Origin: a virus
Strand: one strand, 5' to 3'
DNA length: 64,000 nucleotides
IMG/VR virus record: IMGVR_UViG_3300037010_003016
Span: 29,729-93,728 of that record
The position numbers and the translations under genes are program-made. Shown in pieces: positions 46,629-53,619 of this stretch; position 1 is the stretch's first letter; each line of letters opens with the position of its first letter. The notes under the pieces are model-generated. The model saw only the letters and a list, made by a program, of their open reading frames with translations, had not been told where the DNA came from and searched no databases.

Positions 46629-46812
46629 AAGTCCATCTAGTTGCCAGTAACCTCTTTTGTCGAAAGAGGCTAGACGGATATGCGGCGTCAAATAGCGCCG
46701 CTGACTGTGTGCTTAATAAAAAGTCCATTTAGTTATCAGTAACCTCTTTCAATGATAGGAAGAGGCTAGATGGATACACGGGAGTAACTACCCGTTGATT
46801 GTTTAATGAAGC
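46629..46812 (+). ncRNA. Tandem pair of a ~92-nt structured RNA motif
   Basis: Two copies start at 46629 and 46721. Each has AAGTCCAT[CT]TAG...CTAGA[CT]GGATA closing stem, an internal CAGTAA strand, a CCTCTT/AAGAGG stem, then a second GC-rich hairpin (GCGGCG/CGCCGC in copy 1, ACGGG/CCCGT in copy 2) and a YTGAYTGT tail. Hairpin sequences differ but pairing is kept, and the closing stem shows consistent changes. No coding frame explains it. Known family not recognised. Confidence 0.65.
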
Positions 46813-46820
46813 ACTTAATA

Positions 46821-46862
46821 ACTTTCTTCGATGGCTATTCGAGAATAGCCATCGAAGAAAGT
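46821..46862 (+). ncRNA. 20-bp perfect hairpin in the tmRNA upstream region
   Basis: ACTTTCTTCGATGGCTATTC pairs perfectly with its downstream copy, leaving a 2-nt loop. It could be an RNase III-type processing site for the downstream tmRNA (inference). Further hairpins follow at 46891-46912, 46927-46946 and 46984-47017. Confidence 0.6.
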
Positions 46863-47030
46863 CATTCGAATAATTTCTCATTGAGTATTCAGAAGTAAGT
46901 GCACCTCTACTTCAATGTCTCGAGAAATCCTTCGGCAGCAAAGGATCGCATAGTTTTAAGGGTGTGCGTATAGTTGTTGTCTCAGCTGGGAACATTGCTT
47001 AAACAATGAAACCAGCTTCCATTTAAACAC

Positions 47031-47318
47031 GGGCGGTTAAGGGTAAGATCCTGTTATTGTGTAGGTAAGAAATACACTTGAAAACAAATAAGTGCAAACA
47101 ATACAAACTTTAAACCTGCAGCGGAGTTGGCAGCTTAACAAGAAACAACTCCTTTTGCTACGAAGTTGAATTTTTTCTTTTCCTTTCTTTTCACTTTTCT
47201 CTAAAAACATTGTAAAACTCCTATTTGAACTCAAAATCGTTTCAAGTGCGATTTTGTTTTAACTATTTCTTAACGAAGATATCAGGATAACACGGCTTCG
47301 ATGCCGTATCGTCCACCA
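47031..47318 (+). ncRNA. ssrA: Phage-encoded tmRNA (trans-translation RNA)
   Basis: 288 nt. Acceptor stem GGGCGGT (47031) with ATCGTCC (47308, includes G-U pairs), discriminator A and encoded CCA (47316-47318). H2 ATCCTG (47048)/CAGGAT (47283). T arm ACGGC-TTCGAT-GCCGT, loop one base short. The tag frame at 47094-47138 reads ANNTNFKPAAELAA then TAA. It begins GCAAAC as in other tmRNAs and has its stop in the loop of helix GGAGTTG/CAACTCC (H5). The D-arm lacks the usual TTCGAC, and the pseudoknot region after H5 is short and AT-rich. A smpB gene lies 1 kb downstream. Confidence 0.88.
47094..47138 (+). other. tmRNA tag-peptide reading frame
   Basis: 14 codons plus TAA: ANNTNFKPAAELAA. The C-terminal L-A-A is the typical ClpXP/ClpAP degradation end. 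The ANN and F-x-P-A positions resemble Campylobacter-type tags. Confidence 0.88.
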
Positions 47319-47366
47319 TTTCTTAAATTAACCTTAATTTTTAATTTTGCTGAAATTTAAGATTAG

Positions 47367-47389
47367 TTTAAGAAATTTTTAGTTATAAT
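47367..47389 (+). promoter_or_regulatory. Middle/early-type promoter (TTTAAG, TATAAT)
   Basis: TTTAAG at 47367, TATAAT at 47384, drives the 47418-48703 operon that ends in smpB. Confidence 0.7.
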
Positions 47390-47417
47390 TTCTCAAATTA
47401 AGTAAAAAGGCTTGAAA

Positions 47418-47696
47418 ATGAAAACTATCGAAAACGATATCAAAACTTTCCAAACTTCTAAAATTATTTTCGAAGAAGGCGTTTCAGAAGAAAATATAGC
47501 TAAAGCTATTGAACTTGCTAACCAAATCGATTATTACTATAATTATATTGATGACGGTGCTCAATATAGAGCTGCGGGTAGAAAAAATAAAATTCTGGCT
47601 GAAAAACTATTAGAACTTGGCTGTGTAGAAATAATAGTACCATTTAATGGTAGAAACTGTGAAATAAAAACTGAAACTTATTGTAAAGGATTTTAA
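47418..47696 (+). CDS. Hypothetical protein
   Basis: 92 aa from ATG 47418 (AAAAGG at 8 nt); TTG 47412 is in frame but too close to that site. Acidic N-terminus, DYYYNYIDDG motif, two Cys near the C-terminus. No family recognised. First gene of the operon leading to smpB; overlaps the next by TAATG. Confidence 0.55.
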   Translation: MKTIENDIKTFQTSKIIFEEGVSEENIAKAIELANQIDYYYNYIDDGAQYRAAGRKNKILAEKLLELGCVEIIVPFNGRNCEIKTETYCKGF

Positions 47697-47893
47697 TGAG
47701 AAAAAGAGTAGTAATGACTTGTCTAGTAACAAAAACCTTTTATGTAGATGAAGAAACAGAGCAAGGCGTAGTGAACAAAATCAACAATTCGTTGGCGGAA
47801 TGGAATAATACTGACCTTTTTGAGACGATAAAGCCGGACAAAATAATAAAAATACAAAATATTAAAATTAAAGAAGTAGAGGAAGGATTTTAA
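47696..47893 (+). CDS. Hypothetical protein
   Basis: 65 aa, predicted alpha/beta (RVVMTCLVTKTFYVDEETEQ, then IKIQNIKIKEVEEGF). Translationally coupled to both neighbours. Function unknown. Confidence 0.5.
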   Translation: MRKRVVMTCLVTKTFYVDEETEQGVVNKINNSLAEWNNTDLFETIKPDKIIKIQNIKIKEVEEGF

Positions 47894-47894
47894 T

Positions 47895-48296
47895 ATGGGT
47901 ATTCAAGCAAAAATATATGGAGACTTGTATATAGCTAGAAAAAACAACTTACCAACAAAAGAAGATCTATCGTTCCTTCTTGGAGAAGTGATGGCTCCAG
48001 GAAAGAATAAAGGTAACAGGGAGAGTACTGACGGTGAATGTGTTCAAGTAATTAGAAACTTGTTGAAGAACGAATATTTGAAAGACTCGGAAAGGGCGCT
48101 TTATGAATCTTATCTTCCAAAACAAATGAATGACGATGAAGTAGTAAATGGAATTAAAAAGCTAGTTTCTGAAAAATCTCTTCCTGCTGTTCCAAAATCG
48201 CTAGGAGAAATAAACGCTCATTTTAAACAAAATTTTGATGGTCTGTATAATCCTAAAAGTCTATCAGAACTATCTAAACAGGTGTTAGGTATATGA
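47895..48296 (+). CDS. YqeY/GatB-domain-like protein
   Basis: 133 aa. The LYESYLPKQMNDDEVVNGIK segment and terminal SLSELSKQVLGI fit the YqeY/GatB tail domain (tRNA-binding helical domain), with an N-terminal helical part as in YqeY (FLLGEVMAPGKNKG...GECVQVIRNLLK). Lies immediately before smpB (4-bp overlap), so a link to aminoacyl-tRNA or tmRNA handling is plausible (inference). Confidence 0.6.
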   Translation: MGIQAKIYGDLYIARKNNLPTKEDLSFLLGEVMAPGKNKGNRESTDGECVQVIRNLLKNEYLKDSERALYESYLPKQMNDDEVVNGIKKLVSEKSLPAVPKSLGEINAHFKQNFDGLYNPKSLSELSKQVLGI

Positions 48297-48703
48297 TATC
48301 ATTCGCTAAGAACACAAAAGCGAAATTCGATTATACAATCGAAAAGGAGCTTGAGTGTTCCTTGATACTTTTTGGACAAGAGGTAAAGGCCATCAGAGAA
48401 CACCGAGCGAACTTAAAAGGTGAATATTGTATGATTGACTCTAAAGGTGTCTATACGAAATTTCATATAGGAAAGGTTGACGATCCTACAAGGTTAAAGA
48501 CAGTTCTCTGTACTAAGAAAGAAAGAGAGAAAATGATGAAATTTCTTTCTGAAAAGGGAACTACTATTATACCTCTCGAGTTATATCAAGACGAAAAAAC
48601 AGTTATTAGGCTAAAAGTTGGATTTTGTAGAGGTAAAAAACAATACGAAAAGAGAGAAACAATAAAAGAAAGAGATTTAATAAGAAGAGGCGATGGCAAT
48701 TAA
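48293..48703 (+). CDS. smpB: SmpB, tmRNA-binding protein
   Basis: 136 aa. Follows the SmpB pattern: AKFDYTIEKELECSLILFGQ, EVKAIREHRANLKGEYC, a DPTRLKTVLCTKKERE segment, GTTIIPLELYQDEKTVIRLK, VGFCRGKKQYEKRETIKERD. It binds the tRNA-like domain of tmRNA and positions it on stalled ribosomes. The C-terminal tail after KERD is very short (LIRRGDGN), whereas bacterial SmpB has a longer helical tail that probes the empty mRNA channel. Confidence 0.9.
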   Translation: MISFAKNTKAKFDYTIEKELECSLILFGQEVKAIREHRANLKGEYCMIDSKGVYTKFHIGKVDDPTRLKTVLCTKKEREKMMKFLSEKGTTIIPLELYQDEKTVIRLKVGFCRGKKQYEKRETIKERDLIRRGDGN

Positions 48704-48721
48704 GTTTAAAGGATAAGAATT

Positions 48722-49051
48722 ATGCTACTTGATGAAAATATAGGTATAGACTTCGGTTTTGGATTCGGCGACGGATCTGGTAGCGGTTATGGTGCAGGTT
48801 CAGGTAGTGGTTCTGGAATGGGAGATGGATATGGTGATGGATATGGATTTGGTTATGGTTCGGGCGAAGGCACTAGTTATGGAGATGGAGACGGTGATGG
48901 ATCTGGTAGTGGCTCTGGTTCTGGTAACGACTATGGCTGTGGCGGCGGCTCTGGTTATGGTCGTAACTATGGTTGTGGTAGTGGTTTTGGCTGTGGTAAT
49001 GGAGACTGGGAAGATGATTCAGACCAAGATGAAATTTTAAATAAAGGATAA
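48722..49051 (+). CDS. Glycine-dipeptide-repeat protein, copy 1
   Basis: 109 aa, nearly all (Gly-X)n with X = Ser, Asp, Tyr, Phe, Cys, after a short N-terminal MLLDENIGIDF. The acidic C-terminus is DWEDDSDQDEILNKG. DNA has a 6-bp period (GGNGAN/GGNTCN). Followed 3 bp later by the DUF6948-like gene and then a second copy. Function unknown; material-like or structural roles are possible. Confidence 0.65.
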   Translation: MLLDENIGIDFGFGFGDGSGSGYGAGSGSGSGMGDGYGDGYGFGYGSGEGTSYGDGDGDGSGSGSGSGNDYGCGGGSGYGRNYGCGSGFGCGNGDWEDDSDQDEILNKG

Positions 49052-49054
49052 GAA

Positions 49055-49432
49055 ATGATTAATATAAAAGATTTAACTCTAGAACAAATAACTGAACTTA
49101 AGTGCTTGTTTGAGAATATGACAATTAAAGGCTGTAATGAAATGGTAGGAACATATTCTATCATAAGAACTTACTCTGCTGGAGTATGGTTTGGCAAGGT
49201 ACTACAAAAAGAAGGTAATGAAATTATTCTAGGAGAAGCTAGAAGACTTTATTACTGGAAAACAGCTAATAAAGGTATTAGTCTAAGTGAAGTATCTATT
49301 GCCGGTCTAGATAATAGTAGTAAAGTATGCGAAGCTGTAGAAAAAGTATGGCTTCAACCAATAGAGATAATTCCTTGTACTGATGTTGCGATAGAAAACA
49401 TAAAAAGTCAAAAAAGTTATGTGGTTAGATAG
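49055..49432 (+). CDS. DUF6948-like protein
   Basis: 125 aa. Pattern YSIIRTYSAGVWFGKVLQKE, then ILGEARRLYYWKTANKGISL and C-terminal PIEIIPCTDVAIENIKS matches a small conserved phage/mobile-element family I associate with DUF6948. It is flanked by two glycine-dipeptide-repeat genes. Biochemical role unknown. Confidence 0.6.
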   Translation: MINIKDLTLEQITELKCLFENMTIKGCNEMVGTYSIIRTYSAGVWFGKVLQKEGNEIILGEARRLYYWKTANKGISLSEVSIAGLDNSSKVCEAVEKVWLQPIEIIPCTDVAIENIKSQKSYVVR

Positions 49433-49712
49433 ACACATTAATAAAAGTTCCGGATTCGGTAATGGTACTGGTGATGGATTTGGTTCACAGTTTGGATTTG
49501 GAGATGGTAACGGATCTGGAGATGGTAACGGATCTGGATACGGCTGTGGACTAGGTTGCGGTTCTGCAAACGGTCAAGGTTCTATATTTAATGATGGCGA
49601 TGGTGTTGGTTACGGTATCGGAGACGGTTATGGCAATGGAGATGGTTATGGCGCTGGATATGGTTACGGAGACGGTAACGGATCTGGTGGTTATGGTGGT
49701 GGAGAAGGTTGA
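49419..49712 (+). CDS. Glycine-dipeptide-repeat protein, copy 2
   Basis: 97 aa, starting inside the 3' end of the DUF6948-like gene. (Gly-X)n composition with X = Asp, Asn, Ser, Tyr, Phe, Cys; short N-terminus MWLDRHINKSS. Hexanucleotide-periodic DNA. Paralogue of the 48722 gene. Confidence 0.6.
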   Translation: MWLDRHINKSSGFGNGTGDGFGSQFGFGDGNGSGDGNGSGYGCGLGCGSANGQGSIFNDGDGVGYGIGDGYGNGDGYGAGYGYGDGNGSGGYGGGEG

Positions 49713-49816
49713 TTTTTATATAGTTTCGGCAATGGGTGATTTGTTGGAAAATAAAAAAGTATGATACAGAGATAAAGAGTTTAGTTGTTCACTAATAATA
49801 GAGTCAGTTTAAAACT

Positions 49817-49838
49817 TGAGAAGCCGAATTGCTTCTCA
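49817..49838 (+). terminator. 8-bp hairpin downstream of glycine-repeat genes
   Basis: TGAGAAGC, CGAATT loop, GCTTCTCA; AT-rich follow-on without a clean U-run. Confidence 0.5.
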
Positions 49839-49892
49839 TACTATAAAATAAGAGATAAAAAATTTAGTTTTGAAGATTAAATTTAAGCTTTC

Positions 49893-49915
49893 TTTAAGAA
49901 TAGTTTAGTTATAAT
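49893..49915 (+). promoter_or_regulatory. Middle/early-type promoter (TTTAAG, TATAAT)
   Basis: TTTAAG at 49893, TATAAT at 49910. Confidence 0.7.
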
Positions 49916-49943
49916 TTTCTAAATTAAAAAAGAGGAGATTAAA

Positions 49944-50051
49944 ATGTTCGGTAAACCATCAGAAATAAAAAGACTTTTCGAGATAATGATATCTCAAAAT
50001 ATAGCTACTATTGCTGAAGCAGCAAAAATCCTAAAAAGCTATAAAAAATGA
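49944..50051 (+). CDS. Micro-protein, 35 aa
   Basis: MFGKPSEIKRLFEIMISQNI... ends in KSYKK. Strong AAGAGGAG site 8 nt upstream, own promoter, and ATGA overlap with the next gene. Helical; IATIAEAAKILKSYK resembles a short DNA-binding helix, but no function can be assigned. Confidence 0.6.
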   Translation: MFGKPSEIKRLFEIMISQNIATIAEAAKILKSYKK

Positions 50052-50392
50052 AACTTTTAAAAGTAGAAAATCAAAAAACAAATTCAGAAGCCGATTCTTT
50101 AATTGGTTCTGTTCACGTTTCTTATGAAAGTTCTACTTCTCTTCTATTTCCTATTTCTCTGAAAGATAAGGATATAGAGCTAGATCTTATTGTAAGAGGT
50201 AATCTTGTATCACTTCTTCTTAGAAAAACTGAATCGGGTCGATCTTATCTTGTAGAAGTTGTAGAATTAAAATTTGACACTCCTATTAGAGCTTATATTG
50301 ATATGCTTTGTGGCTTTCCAGAGCTTGTAGTTCTAGATTTTAATGATGTAGAAGAAAAATCTAAAAGAAACTACTCTATGGTAGAACTATGA
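50048..50392 (+). CDS. Hypothetical protein
   Basis: 114 aa, alpha/beta, acidic C-terminus. Coupled to the 35-aa gene by ATGA. No family recognised. Confidence 0.5.
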   Translation: MKLLKVENQKTNSEADSLIGSVHVSYESSTSLLFPISLKDKDIELDLIVRGNLVSLLLRKTESGRSYLVEVVELKFDTPIRAYIDMLCGFPELVVLDFNDVEEKSKRNYSMVEL

Positions 50393-50411
50393 CTAATATA
50401 TAGAAATAAGT

Positions 50412-50459
50412 ATATGGAGAGATCTTTGAATGGCGAAATTTTTAGTTAAATCTCCATAT
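50412..50459 (+). promoter_or_regulatory. Long hairpin upstream of the 50486 gene
   Basis: ATATGGAGA/TCTCCATAT, 9-bp perfect stem, 30-nt loop, ending 26 bp before the start codon. May be a terminator or 5' stabilising structure. Confidence 0.4.
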
Positions 50460-50485
50460 TTCAAAATACAAAACGGAGAAATAAA

Positions 50486-50941
50486 ATGTTATTTCATTCT
50501 AAAGATTTTCCAGAAGAAATTTTCGAGATTGACCATCAGGTTTTATCTAGTGCCGAAAGAGCAGGTCTTGAACATAGTTTTGAGAAGGTGAAAGTAGATG
50601 GAGGATTAAATTTCACAATTAAAAAGATATATCGATTGAGAAATTCAGGATGGCAATTTTTTGAAATAAGCTATGATTCACACACTGAAAACATAAAGAG
50701 CATAGAAGAAATAGAAAAAGCAAGTATTGACAATCTCTTTTTCCCTTCTTTAGAGTTTAAGGGTATCCAAGATAAAAAGCCTTATGGTATCGTAAAAATG
50801 GATGTAATAGCAAAAAACGTTGAACACGCTTGTACTTTCAAAGATCGATTTGTAAATTTCTCTTCAAAATTAGAAGAAGATTTTGAAACTTGTGCTTTCA
50901 AATTCTATAAAGAAATGATAGCGAACGGCGGAAACTTTTGA
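50486..50941 (+). CDS. Hypothetical protein
   Basis: 151 aa; good RBS (ACGGAGAA). Mixed alpha/beta, no recognised motif. Confidence 0.5.
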   Translation: MLFHSKDFPEEIFEIDHQVLSSAERAGLEHSFEKVKVDGGLNFTIKKIYRLRNSGWQFFEISYDSHTENIKSIEEIEKASIDNLFFPSLEFKGIQDKKPYGIVKMDVIAKNVEHACTFKDRFVNFSSKLEEDFETCAFKFYKEMIANGGNF

Positions 50942-50966
50942 TTTGTAAATAGTATCTTAAGTTTGT

Positions 50967-50989
50967 TTTAAGAAAAGTTTAGTTATAAT
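50967..50989 (+). promoter_or_regulatory. Middle/early-type promoter (TTTAAG, TATAAT)
   Basis: TTTAAG at 50967, TATAAT at 50984, for DNA ligase. Confidence 0.7.
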
Positions 50990-51019
50990 ACCTTTAAACA
51001 AAAAAATGAAAGAGATGAA

Positions 51020-52321
51020 ATGATTCTGAAAATACTTGAGCTTTTGAATTCCGACAATTCACGTCTCTTTAAAGAGAGAGTACTTGAAGAACATTTACAT
51101 AATGAAACACTTAAGAAAGTGTTGAATTATGCATATTCACCGTACAAGGTCTACAACATTCGAAAAATTCCTGAGTACAAAAAAAGATCTGCTGGTCTAA
51201 TTGGTCTAGAACAAGCAATGAATGAGCTTGACGATTTAGTCAATAGAAAATACACAGGAAACGAAGGTATAGCACATCTTAAAAATATTCTTGAATCAGT
51301 ATCAGAAAGAGACGCTCAAGTAGTTGAAAGAATAATAGGAAAAGATCTAAAATGCGGCGTGTCGACTTCTACAATCAACAAAATTTTTCCTGGTCTTGTT
51401 CCTACATTCGATTTAATGCTTTGTCAACCTTTCAATGAAAAGACTATAAAGGCTATAAAATATCCAGCACTTTCACAATTAAAAGCAGACGGAACAAGAA
51501 TTGTCTGTGTAGTTGAGTCATCTACTAATGTGAGATACTTTACAAGAAATGGAAGAGAGATAGAAAACCTTGAATGGACTATCCCTTATGTACAAGACTT
51601 CGTTGGTTATGTTATTGATGGTGAGTTTGTTGCCGAAGAAAATGGTGAGCTTCTAAAAAGACAAGCTGGAAATGGTCTTGTTCAAAAGGCTCTTAAGGGT
51701 ACTGCTTCTGAGGAAGAAAAAACAAAAATCAGATTTCAAGCTTGGGATCTAATTGGCATTAAATCATTTAAAGAAGGTTATGATAAAGAAAAATATGTCT
51801 CAAGATTTAATCGTTTGAATGAAATGATAAAAGATAATAAGTTCCTTTCTATTATACCGACAAGAAGAGTAAACTCTTTTGAAGAAGCTAAAGAACACTT
51901 CAATGAAGTTTATAATCAAGGCTTTGAAGGCACAGTCCTAAAAAATGAAGACCAAATCTATGAAAATAAGCGTGTCAAAGGACAAGTAAAATTAAAAGCA
52001 GAACTAGAGTGCTCTCTAAGAATAGTAGATTTTGAATACGGTACTCCTGGAAGTAAGTATGAAAAAGTTCTTGGTTCTCTTGTTTGCGAGTCAGAAGATG
52101 GAAAAATAAAAACTCACCTTTCAGGCTTTACCGATGAGTTTAGAAATGAATTCAAAATTGAAGACTTCAAAGGGAAAATTGTAGAAGTAGTGTATAACGA
52201 AGCTATCTCCACAAAAACCGGATCTTGGAGTTTGTTCCTTCCTAGATTTAAATCTATAAGAGAAGACCGCTCAACAGCCGATAAGTTTGAACACATAGTA
52301 AAAGAGAAAAAGGTGAAGTGA
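51020..52321 (+). CDS. ATP-dependent DNA ligase, gp30-like
   Basis: 433 aa (T4 gp30 is 487). Motif I SQLKADGTRI (Lys near residue 155), motif III VIDGEFVAEE, motif IV FEGTVLKNED, motif V QVKLKAELEC; an OB domain follows (IVEVVYNEAISTKTGSWSLF). Seals nicks in replication and recombination. RBS GAAAGAG. Confidence 0.9.
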   Translation: MILKILELLNSDNSRLFKERVLEEHLHNETLKKVLNYAYSPYKVYNIRKIPEYKKRSAGLIGLEQAMNELDDLVNRKYTGNEGIAHLKNILESVSERDAQVVERIIGKDLKCGVSTSTINKIFPGLVPTFDLMLCQPFNEKTIKAIKYPALSQLKADGTRIVCVVESSTNVRYFTRNGREIENLEWTIPYVQDFVGYVIDGEFVAEENGELLKRQAGNGLVQKALKGTASEEEKTKIRFQAWDLIGIKSFKEGYDKEKYVSRFNRLNEMIKDNKFLSIIPTRRVNSFEEAKEHFNEVYNQGFEGTVLKNEDQIYENKRVKGQVKLKAELECSLRIVDFEYGTPGSKYEKVLGSLVCESEDGKIKTHLSGFTDEFRNEFKIEDFKGKIVEVVYNEAISTKTGSWSLFLPRFKSIREDRSTADKFEHIVKEKKVK

Positions 52322-52339
52322 ATCGTCTTTGATGAAAGA

Positions 52340-52383
52340 TATAAATATTGTAGAATTTGTGATTTAAATCACACAAATTCTAC
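52340..52383 (+). promoter_or_regulatory. Perfect late promoter followed by a 12-bp 5' hairpin
   Basis: TATAAATA at 52340-52347. The transcript would begin with GTAGAATTTGTG...CACAAATTCTAC, a 12-bp perfect stem (52350-52383), just before the 25-aa gene. Confidence 0.6.
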
Positions 52384-52392
52384 GAGGTTTAC

Positions 52393-52470
52393 TATGATTT
52401 TAAGTATTATTTTTATTTCTGTGTTATCTATAGTGATCTATTATCAAGAAATAGCGAAAGGATTACTGTG
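52393..52470 (+). CDS. Single-span membrane micro-protein, 25 aa
   Basis: MILSIIFISVLSIVIYYQEI then AKGLL. One hydrophobic helix. GAGG at 9 nt upstream; its stop overlaps the GTG of the next gene. Late promoter upstream. Confidence 0.5.
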
Positions 52471-52674
52471 ATTTTAACTTCTTATAACTCTTCAAATAAC
52501 CTTTATGGTGCTCTTTACCACACTAAACTTTCAGACTATACATCAAGAATAGATGTTGCGATAAAAACTCCTAACGAAACGAAATTAAAAACCTTCGATG
52601 AAAAAGAAAACAAAAAATCTCATACAATAACTTTTCAAAAAGAACTTGGAGTTAATTTAGATTTTTACTTATGA
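52468..52674 (+). CDS. Hypothetical protein
   Basis: 68 aa, GTG start preceded by GAAAGGATTACT and overlapping the preceding stop. No family recognised. Confidence 0.45.
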   Translation: MILTSYNSSNNLYGALYHTKLSDYTSRIDVAIKTPNETKLKTFDEKENKKSHTITFQKELGVNLDFYL

Positions 52675-52685
52675 TTTAAGCTTAT

Positions 52686-52708
52686 TTTAAGTTTAGTTTA
52701 GTTATAAT
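52686..52708 (+). promoter_or_regulatory. Middle/early-type promoter (TTTAAG, TATAAT)
   Basis: TTTAAG at 52686, TATAAT at 52703. Confidence 0.7.
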
Positions 52709-52731
52709 TTCCTAAACCGAAAAGGATTAAA

Positions 52732-53025
52732 ATGACGAAAGCAGAAAAATATTTAGGTCGTTCTAAACTTACAGCTAGATGTTATGACGGTTTCTTTGAT
52801 GATGATTTTATGACAAGACTAAAAATAAAAATTGATAGAGTGCTTAAATCTACTAATGAAGAAATAATTTTTTTAACATCAGAACAAATTCTTGATACAA
52901 GAATTTATATGATAAAGGTTCTTAGAAGAATTAATCGAAAGCCTTGTGTTTATAATTGGAGTATTTTGAAATTTTCAACTTCAGAAGAAGCAATCGATTT
53001 TTATGAGGAAGAAAAATATCTTTAA
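52732..53025 (+). CDS. Hypothetical basic protein
   Basis: 97 aa, Lys/Arg-rich with several Tyr; own promoter and AAAGGATT site. No family recognised. Confidence 0.5.
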   Translation: MTKAEKYLGRSKLTARCYDGFFDDDFMTRLKIKIDRVLKSTNEEIIFLTSEQILDTRIYMIKVLRRINRKPCVYNWSILKFSTSEEAIDFYEEEKYL

Positions 53026-53057
53026 GCGGAACGAAAATAATTTTAAAGGAATCAAAT

Positions 53058-53378
53058 ATGGCAGCAAATCCAGAACTAGTAGAAAAACAAGGTCTTACGC
53101 CTAAAGATGTCGAAGAAATCGAACAACTACATTCAAAAAGAAAAGAAATAGAGTCTAAAATGTCAAAATCAAAAGATGTTTCTACTCTTAGAAAACTTTT
53201 TGAAGAATGGACAGATAATGAGTTCGAACTACAAAGAACTTGGAAGTTTAAAGAAGACGAAAGATACCATAGAAGTTGGTACTTGCCTCACTGTATTTGT
53301 CCTAAAATGGATAATAATGAGAGAATAGGACACGGTATGATTATCAATAAAAATTGTCCGATACACGGAGGAGATTAA
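53058..53378 (+). CDS. Hypothetical protein with C-terminal zinc-site-like motif
   Basis: 106 aa. Charged helical N-terminus. The C-terminus has H-C-I-C-P...H-G...NCPIHGG, a Cys/His cluster suited to one zinc; similar tails occur in small phage proteins. Function unknown. Confidence 0.55.
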   Translation: MAANPELVEKQGLTPKDVEEIEQLHSKRKEIESKMSKSKDVSTLRKLFEEWTDNEFELQRTWKFKEDERYHRSWYLPHCICPKMDNNERIGHGMIINKNCPIHGGD

Positions 53379-53379
53379 A

Positions 53380-53619
53380 ATGAATTTGTTGGCGATATAT
53401 ATTTTTTCTGTAATAGGTTGTCAAGCCGTTTTTAAAGCTTTCTTTGAGCCTATGCTTTATAAGCTCTGGTATGGAAAAACTGACAGAATAAAATACAATG
53501 AATGGTTAAGTGTTATTTCATATTTCAAAATGATGACTTGGATGCCATTCGTAAATACTATGTTTTTGGCTATTTTCGGTTATTTCTTTGTTTTATTTAA
53601 TAGAAGGGGTAAATTTTGA
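53380..53619 (+). CDS. Membrane protein, two-span
   Basis: 79 aa. Hydrophobic segments near residues 2-22 and 55-74, separated by a basic loop. It starts 1 bp after the previous gene and overlaps the next (ATGA-type). Function unknown. Confidence 0.5.
   Translation: MNLLAIYIFSVIGCQAVFKAFFEPMLYKLWYGKTDRIKYNEWLSVISYFKMMTWMPFVNTMFLAIFGYFFVLFNRRGKF

Noticed and set aside
47037-47234. 65-aa minus-strand reading frame
   Set aside because: Lies entirely within the tmRNA, whose paired helices and tag frame explain the sequence.
47270-47318. Isolated tRNA gene
   Set aside because: The T arm and CCA looked like a tRNA, but no anticodon or D arm lies nearby; the 5' acceptor strand is 270 nt upstream with a tag frame between, which makes it tmRNA.
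46582-47411. CRISPR array or group I intron
   Set aside because: The two ~92-nt copies are not separated by spacers in the CRISPR manner, and no group I core elements or interrupted gene were found.
48759-49040. 93-aa plus-strand frame rich in Met, Val and Asp
   Set aside because: Alternative frame of the glycine-dipeptide-repeat gene; the glycine frame has the better start and operon spacing.
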